Positions 26,639 to 36,562 are shown, counted from the first letter of the stretch. The stretch is 64,000 nt of DNA from Bacteroidia bacterium (GCA_030430205.1 JAUIGE010000015.1:91726-155725), one strand, 5' to 3'. Program-made: numbers and translations. The notes: generated by a model not told the origin, from the letters alone.

Positions 26639-27568
26639 TTGAACCCTCTCAACGATTGGCACATCATCCTCAACCCTATCTCAGGCAAGCAGAAAGGCCC
26701 TAAGCAACTTGCCAGGATCACCCCTCTTCTTACAGAAGCAAAACTCGGTTTTGCAGTCAACAAATGTGAGCGGGCGCTGCATGAGCAGCAACTGCTGACA
26801 GAAGGCATCGCAGCAGGCTACCGCAACTTCATCCTTATCGGTGGAGATGGCACCTTTCATGGCGCGATCAATAGCTTTATGCAACAGCCGGAGGCCATTC
26901 GCAAGGAGGTCACTTTGTGCATGATTCCCGCAGGAACGGGCAATGATTGGAGCAGGACCTTTCAGGATTCCGCCAAAGCGGAGAAGATTATTTCCTGGTT
27001 GATCGAGGGTAAAAGCCTGATTCAGGACATTGGCTGGGCATCCTATCAGGAAAATGGGAAAGAGGAAAAACGCTTTTTTCTCAATGTGGCGGGGATGGGT
27101 TTTGATGCCTTTGTGGCAAAAAATTATTTGAGTAACAATCCCTCCAACAGCCTGGTTTACCTGAAAGGTTTGCTGAAAGGCTTATTGAAATTTCAGGCAC
27201 CCAAGGTGCATATACAGTTTGACGAGGAGCAGGTCACTGACACGGCTTTTATCCTCGCAGCGGGCAATGGCCGCTTTTTTGGAGGCGGCATGAAGATCAC
27301 CCCGCTCTCAGATCCGCAGGATGGCCTGCTGGACCTGACGCTGGTGCGTGGCATCAGTAAGTTGCGGGTAGTCAGCCTGTTACCTGCACTTTATGCAGGC
27401 ACTTTTTATACAAAAACCAATCGAATCACCCACCACCGCAGCAAAGAAGTTGCTGTCACATCTGAAAGCCCTGTCTTTCTGCAATTGGACGGAGAGTTGG
27501 TCGGCCAAACGCCTGCGCGTTTTGGGATCCTGCCACAAGCCGTCCGGATTGTGGGAGAATTGAGTTAA
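26639..27568 (+). CDS. Diacylglycerol/sphingosine kinase-like lipid kinase
   Basis: Phosphorylates a lipid hydroxyl with ATP. The catalytic N-terminal fold shows the phosphate loop HIILNPISGKQKG (about residues 8-20), GGDGT (68-72) and IPAGTGNDW. The C-terminal half has the usual beta sandwich with AAGNGRFFGGGMKITPLSDP. A TTG at 26639 begins the protein and no ATG precedes it in frame. Length of 309 residues is normal for the YegS/DagK group. The lipid substrate is unknown. Confidence 0.9.
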   Translation: MNPLNDWHIILNPISGKQKGPKQLARITPLLTEAKLGFAVNKCERALHEQQLLTEGIAAGYRNFILIGGDGTFHGAINSFMQQPEAIRKEVTLCMIPAGTGNDWSRTFQDSAKAEKIISWLIEGKSLIQDIGWASYQENGKEEKRFFLNVAGMGFDAFVAKNYLSNNPSNSLVYLKGLLKGLLKFQAPKVHIQFDEEQVTDTAFILAAGNGRFFGGGMKITPLSDPQDGLLDLTLVRGISKLRVVSLLPALYAGTFYTKTNRITHHRSKEVAVTSESPVFLQLDGELVGQTPARFGILPQAVRIVGELS

Positions 27569-27597
27569 TATTATTGGAAACACATTTATCGAGTTAC

Positions 27598-28236
27598 ATG
27601 ACTGGTCCATCTTCTTTTTATCCTTCTATCCAAACATATATTGCTTCTCTGAGAGATGATTTTGCAAACATTCCAGCAGAAAGAAAAGCCCGCCTTGCAG
27701 AAATTGCTGACTACATCCGGGCCAAAAAGCAGGAAGGCAAAAAAGCCGAGTTGATTTTTATTTGTACCCATAATTCACGCAGGAGCCATTTTGGGCAAAT
27801 ATGGGGACAGCTTTGGGCACAGTACCATGGGCTAAGCTATGTCTCCTGCCACTCCGGCGGTACCGAAAGCACAGCTTTCCATCCCCATGCCATAGAGGCA
27901 TTTCAGGAAATCGGTTTTGACATATCTTCCAAAGGAAGAGAAAACAATCCCCGCTACCATCTGCGCTTTTCCGGGGAGCTAAAGCCACTTATCGTCTGGT
28001 CAAAAATGTATACTGACCCTTCCAATCCACGCAAGCGCTTTGGCGCCGTGATGGTTTGTGATGATGCGGACCAAAATTGTCCCATTGTCTTTGGAGCTCA
28101 GAAGCGATTTTCGCTTCCTTACAAAGACCCCAAAGAGGCCGATGATACGCCCGAGCAGGCGCAGGTCTATGCCGAAAGGTGTCGGCAGATTGCCGTTGAA
28201 TTGGGCTATTTGTTTAGCCTTTTATCGCAGCGATAG
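27598..28236 (+). CDS. Low-molecular-weight phosphatase/arsenate-reductase family protein
   Basis: The P-loop CTHNSRRS (Cys56 to Arg62) fits CX5R(S) of the low-Mr tyrosine phosphatase fold. The ATG at 27598 is preferred to a TTG at 27574. The protein is 212 residues, longer than the ~150-residue ArsC type, with a helical N-terminal extension of about 50 residues. Related Bacteroidota proteins are annotated as arsenate reductases or phosphatases. The later Cys83 in SCHSG is present, but the usual thioredoxin-coupled Cys pair of ArsC is not obvious, so phosphatase activity is the safer guess. Confidence 0.75.
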   Translation: MTGPSSFYPSIQTYIASLRDDFANIPAERKARLAEIADYIRAKKQEGKKAELIFICTHNSRRSHFGQIWGQLWAQYHGLSYVSCHSGGTESTAFHPHAIEAFQEIGFDISSKGRENNPRYHLRFSGELKPLIVWSKMYTDPSNPRKRFGAVMVCDDADQNCPIVFGAQKRFSLPYKDPKEADDTPEQAQVYAERCRQIAVELGYLFSLLSQR

Positions 28237-28260
28237 ACGGATTTTTACTTCCTTTGCCTT

Positions 28261-29283
28261 ATGCCAGCATTGCAAAAAAACTTTTCCCTCCTCCCTTACA
28301 ATACCTTTGGTATAGATGCAAAAGCCGAATGGTTTTTCCCTGTCTCTTCTGCTGAAAAATTAATCGAATTTTTGGCTGATAATGCCTTTTTGAAGCATCA
28401 AAAACGGCTTATCCTGGGCGGTGGGAGCAATGTGCTTTTCACTTCAGATGTGGAAGGGGTGGTGCTTTACAATCAGATTAAAGGCATCAGGGTCGTGGCT
28501 GAGGATGAAAAAAGCGTTTTTGTTCAGGCTGGCGCGGGAGAAGTTTGGCATGAGTTGGTTTTGCATTGTTTGGAAAAAAATTGGGGGGGGATCGAAAATC
28601 TTTCGCTGATTCCGGGCTCTGTGGGAGCCTCTCCCATCCAAAACATCGGCGCCTACGGCGTGGAGCTGAAAGATATCTTTCACTCGCTGGAAGCCATACA
28701 ATTGGAAACAGGAAAAAGGGAAACTTTTTCCCATGCAGCATGCCGGTTTGGCTACCGGGACAGCATCTTTAAGCGGGAGGCCAAAGGCAAATATTTCATT
28801 TGCTCTGTCACCCTCCAGCTGAGCAAAATCCATCAGCTAAACACCAGCTATGGCGCAATACAGTCAGAACTGACCGAAATGGGCATCCAAAAACCTTCCA
28901 TTCAGGACATCAGCCGGGCTGTCATCAATATCCGCCAGAGCAAACTGCCTGATCCGGCAGTGATTGGAAATGGGGGTAGTTTTTTCAAAAATCCCGTTGT
29001 AGAAAGCGCTCATTTACAGCAACTCCAGCAGGAATTTCCCAACATCCCACATTACCCCCAGCCTGATGGGCGGCAGAAGCTCGCCGCAGGCTGGCTCATC
29101 GAGCAGGCGGGCTGGAAAGGCAAACGCCTCGGAAATCATGGCGTGCATGATCGCCAGGCCCTTGTCCTGGTAAATTATGGCGGAGCAACAGGCTCCGAAA
29201 TACTGGATCTGGCACAAAAAATACAGGCCGCTGTATCAGCGGCCTTTGATGTTCAGTTGGAAACTGAAGTGAATATCGTTTGA
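28261..29283 (+). CDS. murB: UDP-N-acetylenolpyruvoylglucosamine reductase
   Basis: Reduces UDP-GlcNAc-enolpyruvate to UDP-MurNAc in peptidoglycan synthesis, using NADPH and FAD. Visible motifs are NTFGIDAKA (start of the FAD domain), LGGGSNVLF (flavin loop near 57-65), GIENLSLIPGSVGASPIQNIGAYG (about 110-133) and GNGGSFFKNPVV near 236, with the catalytic Ser. The late AAGWLIEQAGWKGKRLGNHGVH is the type I end. It is convergent with accD with 2 bases between. Confidence 0.97.
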   Translation: MPALQKNFSLLPYNTFGIDAKAEWFFPVSSAEKLIEFLADNAFLKHQKRLILGGGSNVLFTSDVEGVVLYNQIKGIRVVAEDEKSVFVQAGAGEVWHELVLHCLEKNWGGIENLSLIPGSVGASPIQNIGAYGVELKDIFHSLEAIQLETGKRETFSHAACRFGYRDSIFKREAKGKYFICSVTLQLSKIHQLNTSYGAIQSELTEMGIQKPSIQDISRAVINIRQSKLPDPAVIGNGGSFFKNPVVESAHLQQLQQEFPNIPHYPQPDGRQKLAAGWLIEQAGWKGKRLGNHGVHDRQALVLVNYGGATGSEILDLAQKIQAAVSAAFDVQLETEVNIV

Positions 29284-29285
29284 GT

Positions 29286-30152
29286 TTATTCCTCCTTCGC
29301 GACGATCTGATTCATCAGCATCCGGAAAGAAAGCACGACTTTGCTTTTCAGGTCCTTTCGGTGCACGATATAATCCAGGAAGCCATGCTCCTGGAGAAAC
29401 TCTGAGCGCTGAAAGCCTTCAGGCAAATCCTGACCGATGGTCTCTTTGATGACGCGGGGGCCTGCAAATCCGATAAGTGCCTCAGGCTCAGCGATATTGA
29501 GGTCGCCGAGCATGGCAAAACTAGCCGTGACACCGCCGGTGGTAGGATCGGTGAGCAGGGAGATATAAGGAAGCCCTTCCTTGCCAAGCTGCGCGACGCG
29601 CGCGCTGATCTTCGCCATTTGCATCAGGCTCAATGCGCCTTCCATCATCCTTGCGCCACCACTTTTGGAAATAACCAAAAGAGGCATTTTATGGGCACGG
29701 GCATGCTCGACAGCGCGAGCGATTTTTTCTCCTACCACACTTCCCATACTTCCTCCGATAAACCGGAAATCCATACAGGCAACCACCATATCAAGGCCTT
29801 CCACTTTTCCAACACCCGTACGCGCAGCGTCGTTTAGGCCGGTTTTGGAAACAGAGCTGGCGATTCTTTTGGGATAAGGTTTGGTATCAACAAACTCCAG
29901 GGGGTCGCCTGATATCATATCAGCATCCAACTCCGTGAATTCATTGTTGTCAAACAAAATCTCAAAATACTCCTCGCTCCCTATGCGAAGGTGATGGTCA
30001 CAATAGCCACAGACATATTGGCTTTTCTTCAGCGCTTTAGACTGGAGCGCTTTTTTGCAGTTGGGACATTTTATCCAAAGACCATCCGGAGTTTCGTTTT
30101 TGTCCTCTGTACGGGTCTGTATGTTATCTTTTTCTCTTTTAAACCAAGGCAT
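29286..30152 (-). CDS. accD: Acetyl-CoA carboxylase carboxyltransferase beta subunit
   Basis: Transfers the carboxyl group from biotin to acetyl-CoA, the first step of fatty acid synthesis. The N-terminal zinc finger has Cys29, Cys32, Cys48 and Cys51. The crotonase-like core carries [18 protein letters not shown] and [17 protein letters not shown]. Length of 288 residues is normal. The start ATG is at 30152. A period-7 repeat begins about 25 bases upstream and a good -7 box lies past it, so the repeat is probably in the 5' leader. Confidence 0.96.
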   Translation of the reverse strand: MPWFKREKDNIQTRTEDKNETPDGLWIKCPNCKKALQSKALKKSQYVCGYCDHHLRIGSEEYFEILFDNNEFTELDADMISGDPLEFVDTKPYPKRIASSVSKTGLNDAARTGVGKVEGLDMVVACMDFRFIGGSMGSVVGEKIARAVEHARAHKMPLLVISKSGGARMMEGALSLMQMAKISARVAQLGKEGLPYISLLTDPTTGGVTASFAMLGDLNIAEPEALIGFAGPRVIKETIGQDLPEGFQRSEFLQEHGFLDYIVHRKDLKSKVVLSFRMLMNQIVAKEE

Positions 30153-30178
30153 AAGCCAAAATTATTAATTCGTTTATC

Positions 30179-30291
30179 TCAGTTCTCTATTCTCTGCTCT
30201 CTATTCTCAATTCTCTGCTCTCTATTCTCAATTCTCTGCTCTCTAATTCTCAATTCTCTGCTCTCTAATTCTCAATTCTCTCCTCTCTTCC
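30179..30291. repeat. Period-7 repeat (TCTGCTC/TCTATTC/TCAATTC) upstream of accD
   Basis: About sixteen heptamers in rotation: TCTGCTC, TCTATTC, TCAATTC, with a few eight-base steps (TCTAATTC). It lies 27 bases upstream of the accD start (minus strand). Confidence 0.9.
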
Positions 30292-30295
30292 AACC

Positions 30296-30303
30296 CAAAG
30301 ATA
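30296..30303 (-). promoter_or_regulatory. Probable -7 box for accD
   Basis: TATCTTTG on the minus strand fits TAnnTTTG. A TTG-equivalent (CAA at 30318-30320) lies 14 bases further, a little close. If used, the heptamer block is transcribed as the accD leader. Confidence 0.4.
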
Positions 30304-30476
30304 GAAGATTCTCCATTCAATAAAAAAGAGGAACAAATTAACCAAAGAACTTCTCAGCCAGGGCATTCTTAAAGTCTTTGAAAATAAAAATAAAAGGGAA
30401 GCCTGATACGCGAAAATTTATTTCTACCCCTCAAAACTTTCATACTGCGATTATAATCCCCTTCAATTTAAATTTT

Positions 30477-30506
30477 TTGCCAATGTCACCAATTCTGCTA
30501 CCTTTG
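30477..30506 (+). promoter_or_regulatory. Promoter of the susCD pair
   Basis: TTG (30477-30479), 19 bases, then TACCTTTG (30499-30506) is a textbook Bacteroidota promoter, 59 bases ahead of the susC start. The rest of 30304-30564 is AT-rich with no gene. Confidence 0.7.
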
Positions 30507-30564
30507 AATTAAGTTCTTTGCCGTACCAAAGCATTTTTTTTTAATTACCAAAAGCTTTTTTTAC

Positions 30565-33500
30565 ATGAAAAAACTGTTATTATTAGCCGCATTCGTGCTG
30601 GCTTGCGGGCTTATGTCTGCACAGTCAGTCAAAGGGACAGTCACCGACGCAAATACAGGTGAAGGTCTCGAAGGAGCAGCCGTTGTAGTAAAAGGTACTA
30701 CTATCGGTGCGCTTACAGACAATGATGGTAACTATAGCCTCCGACTGCCGGACGGGGCTACAGAGTTGATTTTCAATTTTGTGGGATACAAAACCATCGA
30801 AGAGTCAATCAACGGCCGTTCTACCATCAATGTTTCCATGTCAGAAGATTTCCTCCAGATTGATGAAGTAGTCGTTACGGCTATCGGTCTGGAAGCCAAC
30901 AAAAAGGCTGTGGGATATTCTGTCCAAAATGTCAACGCTCAGGATATCGTTGATGCCCGGGAAACCAACATCGTTAATGCCCTTAGCTCCAAAGTAGCAG
31001 GTGTTACTGTTGTTAGTTCTTCTGGTTCTCCAGGAGCTTCCTCAAACATCCGTATCCGTGGTAGCGTTTCCATCAACGGTAGCAACAGCCCACTTTTTGT
31101 GATTGATGGTGTGCCTATCGACAACTCAGAAAGTGGCAATGATGTAGACGGTGTTGACCAGTCAAACCGTGCTATCGACATCAACCCCAATGACATCGAG
31201 TCATTGACAGTTTTGAAAGGCCCTGCTGCCACAGCGCTTTATGGTCTTCGTGCAGCGAATGGCGCTGTGATTATCACCACCAAATCAGGACAAAAAGGTG
31301 CTCCAAAGGTGACCTTCTCTGCCAGCTATACAGCTGACCAGTACAACAAAATGCCTGAGCGCCAGAATACCTATGCTCAGGGCCAGCCTATAGGTGGTGT
31401 GCCTACCTACAGAAGCCCTTACACCTATGAAGGTTTCAGCTGGGGTCCAGCTCTAGCTAACCTGGAATTCGATGGTGCTGATGACAACATATTTGACCAG
31501 AATGGCAACCTCGTTCCTAAAGGAACAGGAAATGGCAAGGCTGGTATTGGGTATGATGCTTATGATTTCTTTGTTACAGGTAATACCGTTGACCTGAACG
31601 CTTCTGTTTCTGGTGGAACTGACAACATGACTTATTATGTTTCTGCCGGAAAATTGAGTTCAAATGGTATTGTTCCTAACTCTACTTTTGACAGAAATTC
31701 TTTCCGTACCAGAATCCAGGCTCAGCTTACCTCTAAGCTGTCTATGGGTGTTGCAGCTAACTATATCAACTCAGGTGGTAGCCGTATCCAGAGAGGTTCT
31801 AACCTCCAGGGCGTTATGCTCGGTCTGATGCGTAATACTCCTTCATTTGATCTTGGAAATGGCAAAATCGGTCAGGAAGGTGCTGATGACGTGAACACCT
31901 ATGTCAATCCTGATGGAACACAGCGCTCCTATCGTTGGGGTGTGTATGACAACCCATACTGGACCGTCAACAAAAACCCATTCCATGATGATGTAAACCG
32001 TCTTATCGGTTATATGTCAGCTCGTTACGATTTTACTGACTGGTTATCTCTTTCCTACAAATTAGGTGTTGACCAGTATACAGATGAGCGTAATGGTGCA
32101 TTTGATATCAACCCAGGCTGGAGCACAGGTAGTGTTTATTTTTCTACCAGGACATCCAGGGACCTAAACTCTGACCTTTTGTTGCAGATCAACAAGAACA
32201 TCACAGAGGACCTGAACTTCAATGCTACCTTTGGCCAAAACTACTACGGTTATGTAGTGACTACCAAGTCAACCACAGGTAATACATTGGCTGCACCTGA
32301 CTTTTACCACATCAGTAATGCTGTTGACGTAACAAGTGCAGAAACTATTTCCCGTAAGGAAATTGTCGGCCTTTTGGGTTCCGTTAACCTGAGCTACAAA
32401 GATTATCTCTTCCTGAACGTATCAGCTCGTAATGACTGGTCTTCTGCACTCCCTGCTGAGAACAACAGCTTCTTCGCTCCTGCTTTCAGTCTGGGATTTG
32501 TATTCACAGAAGCATTGGGTATGCAAGACAACAAAATCCTTCCTTATGGTAAGCTCCGTGCTTCCTGGGGTCAGGTGGGTCTTGATGCGCCTATCTATGT
32601 TACTTCCAGCTACTACAATGGGGCATTTAACGGCGGTGACGGCTTCATCAACGGTCTGACATACCCAGCTTTCGGAACAGCTGCTTTTGAGCGTTCTACA
32701 CAGCTGGGCAATGCAAACCTTGTAGCAGAGCTTACAACCACAACTGAGTTTGGTGCAGAATTGAAATTCCTCAACAACCGTGTAGGAATTGATGTTACTT
32801 ACTATAGCTCCAGCTCAGCCAACCAGATTATTGCGTTGCAGTTGCCTCCATCTACCGGCTTTAGCAGCTTTGTAGACAATGCAGGAACCATCACCAACAA
32901 AGGTTGGGAAGTTATCCTGAACCTGTCTCCTGTTCGTTCAAGAGATTTCCGTTGGGATATCGATGTTAACTTCACCAAGTATACCAATACAGTTGAAGAA
33001 TTGGCTCCTGGTATTGAGAACATCTTCCTTGCAGGATTTACCTCTACTTCTTCTCGCGTTATCGCTGGTCAGCCTTATGGCGCGATCTATGGCAACAAAT
33101 TCCTGGAAGACGAGGATGGCAATACCATCATCGGAGCTAATGGATGGCCTGTACAGGATCCTTCTGTAGGTTTCCTGGGTGATCCTAATCCAGATTGGTT
33201 GGCAGGTATCCGCAACAGCTTCACATTCAAAGGCTTCCGCCTTTCTGCTTTGCTTGACATCCGTCAGGGTGGTGAGATGTGGTGTGGTACTTGTGGTATC
33301 ATCGACTACTTCGGTACTTCACAGGTTTCTGTAGATGAAAGAGAGAATCCTATGTATACTTTCCCAGGTGTATTGGCTGATGGAACAACGAATACCCAGG
33401 AAGTAAACCTTGCTGACCCAGCTGCCGGTCTTGGTTCTTACTACCGTGTACGTTATGGCTTTGGTGGAATCGGTGGAATGAGCATTTACGAGACCTCATG

Positions 33501-33735
33501 GGTTCGTTTACGCGAATTGACATTGAACTATACAATTCCAAGCAGCGCATTGGAAAGCCTTCCATTCTCTGCTGCAAGCATCACTTTGAGTGGTCGCAAT
33601 CTATGGTTGAGCACGAAATATCCAGGTATTGATCCAGAGACTAACCTGACAGGTTCTTCCAATGGTATCGGATTGGATTATTTCAACATGCCTAACACCA
33701 AGAGCTATGGTGCATCTATTAATTTAACCTTCTAA
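30565..33735 (+). CDS. SusC/RagA-type TonB-linked outer membrane transporter
   Basis: Imports a glycan, peptide or other large nutrient through the outer membrane with its SusD partner. Order of parts: signal peptide (to about residue 20), carboxypeptidase-regulatory-like domain (VKGTVTDANTGEGLEGAAVVVKG), plug (SGSPGASSNIRIRGSVSINGSN, TVLKGPAATALYGLRAANGAVIITTK) and a 22-strand barrel ending NLTF. Length of 1056 residues is normal. Codons are strongly skewed (CGT for Arg, GGT, GCT), unlike the neighbours, a sign of high expression. No sigma/anti-sigma gene or glycoside hydrolase is adjacent, so the substrate is open. Confidence 0.95.
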   Translation: MKKLLLLAAFVLACGLMSAQSVKGTVTDANTGEGLEGAAVVVKGTTIGALTDNDGNYSLRLPDGATELIFNFVGYKTIEESINGRSTINVSMSEDFLQIDEVVVTAIGLEANKKAVGYSVQNVNAQDIVDARETNIVNALSSKVAGVTVVSSSGSPGASSNIRIRGSVSINGSNSPLFVIDGVPIDNSESGNDVDGVDQSNRAIDINPNDIESLTVLKGPAATALYGLRAANGAVIITTKSGQKGAPKVTFSASYTADQYNKMPERQNTYAQGQPIGGVPTYRSPYTYEGFSWGPALANLEFDGADDNIFDQNGNLVPKGTGNGKAGIGYDAYDFFVTGNTVDLNASVSGGTDNMTYYVSAGKLSSNGIVPNSTFDRNSFRTRIQAQLTSKLSMGVAANYINSGGSRIQRGSNLQGVMLGLMRNTPSFDLGNGKIGQEGADDVNTYVNPDGTQRSYRWGVYDNPYWTVNKNPFHDDVNRLIGYMSARYDFTDWLSLSYKLGVDQYTDERNGAFDINPGWSTGSVYFSTRTSRDLNSDLLLQINKNITEDLNFNATFGQNYYGYVVTTKSTTGNTLAAPDFYHISNAVDVTSAETISRKEIVGLLGSVNLSYKDYLFLNVSARNDWSSALPAENNSFFAPAFSLGFVFTEALGMQDNKILPYGKLRASWGQVGLDAPIYVTSSYYNGAFNGGDGFINGLTYPAFGTAAFERSTQLGNANLVAELTTTTEFGAELKFLNNRVGIDVTYYSSSSANQIIALQLPPSTGFSSFVDNAGTITNKGWEVILNLSPVRSRDFRWDIDVNFTKYTNTVEELAPGIENIFLAGFTSTSSRVIAGQPYGAIYGNKFLEDEDGNTIIGANGWPVQDPSVGFLGDPNPDWLAGIRNSFTFKGFRLSALLDIRQGGEMWCGTCGIIDYFGTSQVSVDERENPMYTFPGVLADGTTNTQEVNLADPAAGLGSYYRVRYGFGGIGGMSIYETSWVRLRELTLNYTIPSSALESLPFSAASITLSGRNLWLSTKYPGIDPETNLTGSSNGIGLDYFNMPNTKSYGASINLTF

Positions 33736-33751
33736 GTCAATAAAATATATT

Positions 33752-35182
33752 ATGAAACGCTTAATATATGTTGCGTTGGGGGCATTGATGCTCACCTTTA
33801 CGCTCAACTCCTGCGATATCGCAGACACCAACATTGACCCAACGAGGCTCAATGATACCCAGCTTAACCTGATCCTGCCTACTGCTATTTCGCAGTCTGC
33901 ATACAACCAGTCTTCTAACCCGGCTCGTGTTGCAGGTATCATCATGCAGCAGTTTTTGGGACGTGATGCCCAGCAGGAGCAGTATAACCGCTATGTAATT
34001 GACCGTAATACCTTTGATAACTACTGGAATACAGGTCTGTATGTAGGTGCTTTGAAAGATTGTGCTATCATGATCGAAAAAGCAGCAGCAGAAGGCCAGC
34101 CTCATTATGAAGGTATGGCAAAAATCCTGATGGCCTATAATTATGGTATGGCTACTTCTTACTTCGGAGACATTCCTTTTACCGAAGCTTTGAAAGGCCT
34201 TGATGACCTGAAGCCTGCTTATGACAAGCAAAGTGATGTATATGCAGGTGTCCAGCAATTGCTTGACCAGGCTATCAGTGCCCTTAGCATGGATCCTGTT
34301 ACAGGTGGTCCATTTGATGCGGGCGGTGATCTTATTTATTGGAATGCATCCAATACTGCTGAAGAGCAGGCTGATTATTGGATTGGCGTAGCTCATGCTT
34401 TGAAAGCTCGCTTTTATATGCATGTATCCAAGCAAGATGCTTCTGCTTATGCAAGTGCGCTCAGTGAGGTTGGAAAGGCTTTTTCAAGCCTGGCTGACCA
34501 GCCTGGTTTCACTTTTGATGCCGCAGAATCTGCTGCCAATCCTATGGCTCAGTTTGGTATCCAGCGTCCAAATACGATGGGAGTTGATACCATCTTTGCC
34601 CAGAAAATGACTGCAGCTGCTGACCCACGCCAATCTTACTATATGGTTGCTGATGGAGATGGTTATACCTTCTACAGTGGTAGCAATGCCAAGTTGGCCT
34701 GGGCGCAGAATGCTTCTACGATTCCGCTCATCTCTTTCGTAGAGCTTGAGTTTATCCGTGCTGAAGCCCTTCAGCGCACCGGAGCTGGTGCTTCTGAAGT
34801 AAAGGCTGCTTTGGAGAGTGCTATTACAGCTTCTATGGATCAGCTTGGAATTGACCCTGCTGATTATGCCACTTATGTTGCTGACCACTCAGATCTTTCG
34901 GGTATGAATGGTGATGCGATCATTGAGCATATCATCACAGAGGCATACTATGCTTACTTTGGCTTTGCTTTCTCTGAATCATGGACCAACTACCGTCGTA
35001 CAGGCTATCCTGCCCTTACCCCTAATCCGGGTGGTGCCAATGGTCTGAACCCTTCTGGTGGTATTCCTAAGCGTTTCCCGCTTACTGAGACAGAAGAAGC
35101 TACCAATGCTGACAACTTCGATGCTGCCCTTGCTGCTCAAAGCGGTGGGTTGATGGATGTTGCCACTTGGGCTAATAAGTAA
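33752..35182 (+). CDS. SusD/RagB-type nutrient-binding outer membrane lipoprotein
   Basis: The lipobox is LNSCD, so the protein is anchored at the surface, where it caps the SusC barrel. It belongs to the SusD-like group that ends with a C-terminal FAFSESWTNYRRTGYP segment and PKRFPLTETE (about residues 410-450). TPR-like helices make up the rest (YEGMAKILMAYNYGMATSYFGDIPFTEAL). It lies 16 bases after susC and shares its strong codon bias. A perfect terminator follows at 35263. Confidence 0.94.
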   Translation: MKRLIYVALGALMLTFTLNSCDIADTNIDPTRLNDTQLNLILPTAISQSAYNQSSNPARVAGIIMQQFLGRDAQQEQYNRYVIDRNTFDNYWNTGLYVGALKDCAIMIEKAAAEGQPHYEGMAKILMAYNYGMATSYFGDIPFTEALKGLDDLKPAYDKQSDVYAGVQQLLDQAISALSMDPVTGGPFDAGGDLIYWNASNTAEEQADYWIGVAHALKARFYMHVSKQDASAYASALSEVGKAFSSLADQPGFTFDAAESAANPMAQFGIQRPNTMGVDTIFAQKMTAAADPRQSYYMVADGDGYTFYSGSNAKLAWAQNASTIPLISFVELEFIRAEALQRTGAGASEVKAALESAITASMDQLGIDPADYATYVADHSDLSGMNGDAIIEHIITEAYYAYFGFAFSESWTNYRRTGYPALTPNPGGANGLNPSGGIPKRFPLTETEEATNADNFDAALAAQSGGLMDVATWANK

Positions 35183-35240
35183 GAGTAGAGAATAGAGATC
35201 AGAGAGTAGAGATTAGAGAGTAGAGATCAGAGAGTAGAGA
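35183..35240. repeat. Period-7 repeat (GAGAGTA/GAGATCA/GAGATTA)
   Basis: Eight heptamers (GAGAGTA, GAGATCA, GAGATTA, GAGAATA) directly follow the susD stop codon and precede the terminator. Confidence 0.85.
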
Positions 35241-35262
35241 TTTTTGATCTTTGATCTAAATC

Positions 35263-35293
35263 CCCGGCAGAAATATTTCTGCCGGGTTTTTTT
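35263..35293 (+). terminator. Rho-independent terminator after susCD
   Basis: CCCGGCAG (35263-35270) pairs with CTGCCGGG (35279-35286) across the 8-base AAATATTT centre, which is itself self-complementary, followed by seven T. This is the clearest terminator in the window. Confidence 0.92.
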
Positions 35294-35392
35294 ATGTCCA
35301 GGCTGCTTTTTTTGCCTAAATTCGTCATTATAGGTATCCGTTGATCCAGACAAAAAAGATTTTTAATTCGAAATCAGAAAATTACCATTAGC

Positions 35393-36106
35393 ATGAAAAA
35401 AACAGTTTTACTTATCTTGACGATGATACTTTCTTTTTCAACTACTTGGGCCCAAAGAAATCAGATTTTTGCCCTTGCCCCCAATGATTCATATAGTGGA
35501 GAGGCCGTCAACGTCTTTGACCTCAGAGACAAAAAAGATAAACTGGGCTCCGTTTACTGGAACGATCTCTGGGCTGATGGATCAGTGAAACTTATCGGTG
35601 GTAAAACGGTTAATGATATGCCTCTGAAATACGATTTGCAGGCGAATGGTCTGGAAATCAAGGTGAAAAATGACATCAAAGTCTTACCCGGAGATATGAT
35701 TGAAGAGTTTATCATTAGCTATGTTCATGAAGGCGAAGAAGCCATCCGTCATCACTTTATCCGGCTCGATTTATTTTTTGATAAAGATATTATTGACCAC
35801 CGGTTTTATGAGTTGCTTCAGGAAGGGGGAAAATTAAATTTGCTACGAAAAACCGAACTGGAAACCCTGCAACCCAATTATGTCACTGCGCTTGATGCAG
35901 GATCGGTAAAAGCCAAAATACTAAAGAAAGAAAAACTGATGGTTTTTGATGGGGCCCGATTGATCGTACTTCCCAGGGGTAAAAAGAAGAAATTGAAGAT
36001 CCTGGAAAATTACAAAGCTGGGATCAGCGGGTTTTATGAAGAAAGTGGTCTGAAACATCAAAAAATGGAAGACTTAGTCCGCATGATCCAATACGCCAAT
36101 TCCTAA
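35393..36106 (+). CDS. Exported protein of unknown function, 237 residues
   Basis: MKKTVLLILTMILSFSTTWAQ is a signal peptide with cleavage after the AQ or near it. The mature part has alternating strands and charged turns, with no membrane helix and no known catalytic motif. A run KILKKEKLMVFDGARLIVLPRGKKKKLKIL near residues 180-205 is basic. I do not recognise the family. It stands alone between the susCD terminator and trxA. Confidence 0.7.
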   Translation: MKKTVLLILTMILSFSTTWAQRNQIFALAPNDSYSGEAVNVFDLRDKKDKLGSVYWNDLWADGSVKLIGGKTVNDMPLKYDLQANGLEIKVKNDIKVLPGDMIEEFIISYVHEGEEAIRHHFIRLDLFFDKDIIDHRFYELLQEGGKLNLLRKTELETLQPNYVTALDAGSVKAKILKKEKLMVFDGARLIVLPRGKKKKLKILENYKAGISGFYEESGLKHQKMEDLVRMIQYANS

Positions 36107-36116
36107 AAAGGAAAGA

Positions 36117-36146
36117 CCTCCCAGGAATCCTAAAATCCCTGGGAGG
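36117..36146. terminator. Hairpin between convergent genes (possible bidirectional terminator)
   Basis: CCTCCCAGG (36117-36125) pairs with CCTGGGAGG (36138-36146) around a 12-base loop, in the gap between the gene at 35393 and the convergent trxA. The T-run is poor on either side, so termination is uncertain. Confidence 0.5.
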
Positions 36147-36172
36147 CCCATACATTTTCAGCAAAAGCTGTA

Positions 36173-36496
36173 TTATCCGAGCATAGAAGCCAGCTTGGCT
36201 TTGTTCACCCGCCCTACTTTCTTTTCATGGATTTCTCCGTTTTTGAAAACGATCACAGTAGGAATGCTCATGATGCCGTATTTCATGGCGATGTCTCTGT
36301 TGTTATCTACATCGAGTTTTCCAACTACAGCACCATCTCCCACCTCTTCAGCTAAGGCGTCTACATCTGGTCCCATAGCCAAACAAGGACCGCACCACTG
36401 TGCCCAAAAATCTACCAATACAGGTTTATCGGAATTCAATACTAACTCCTCAAAGTTAGCTGAAGTAAATTCTAAAGGTTTTACTTTCTCTGACAT
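36173..36496 (-). CDS. trxA: Thioredoxin
   Basis: A 107-residue cytoplasmic thioredoxin with the redox site WCGPC (Cys35 and Cys38) and the cis-Pro in MSIPTVIVF. All family positions look normal. It stands alone and has a good promoter (36563-36593). It reduces protein disulfides and could serve the reductases of the region, but nothing in the sequence ties it to one. Confidence 0.96.
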   Translation of the reverse strand: MSEKVKPLEFTSANFEELVLNSDKPVLVDFWAQWCGPCLAMGPDVDALAEEVGDGAVVGKLDVDNNRDIAMKYGIMSIPTVIVFKNGEIHEKKVGRVNKAKLASMLG

Positions 36497-36562
36497 AATA
36501 ATAAGTTTTGAAATGTTAAAAAGCAGCTCTGCTTACGTAAGTGATTCATTTTCGTTCAGGCC

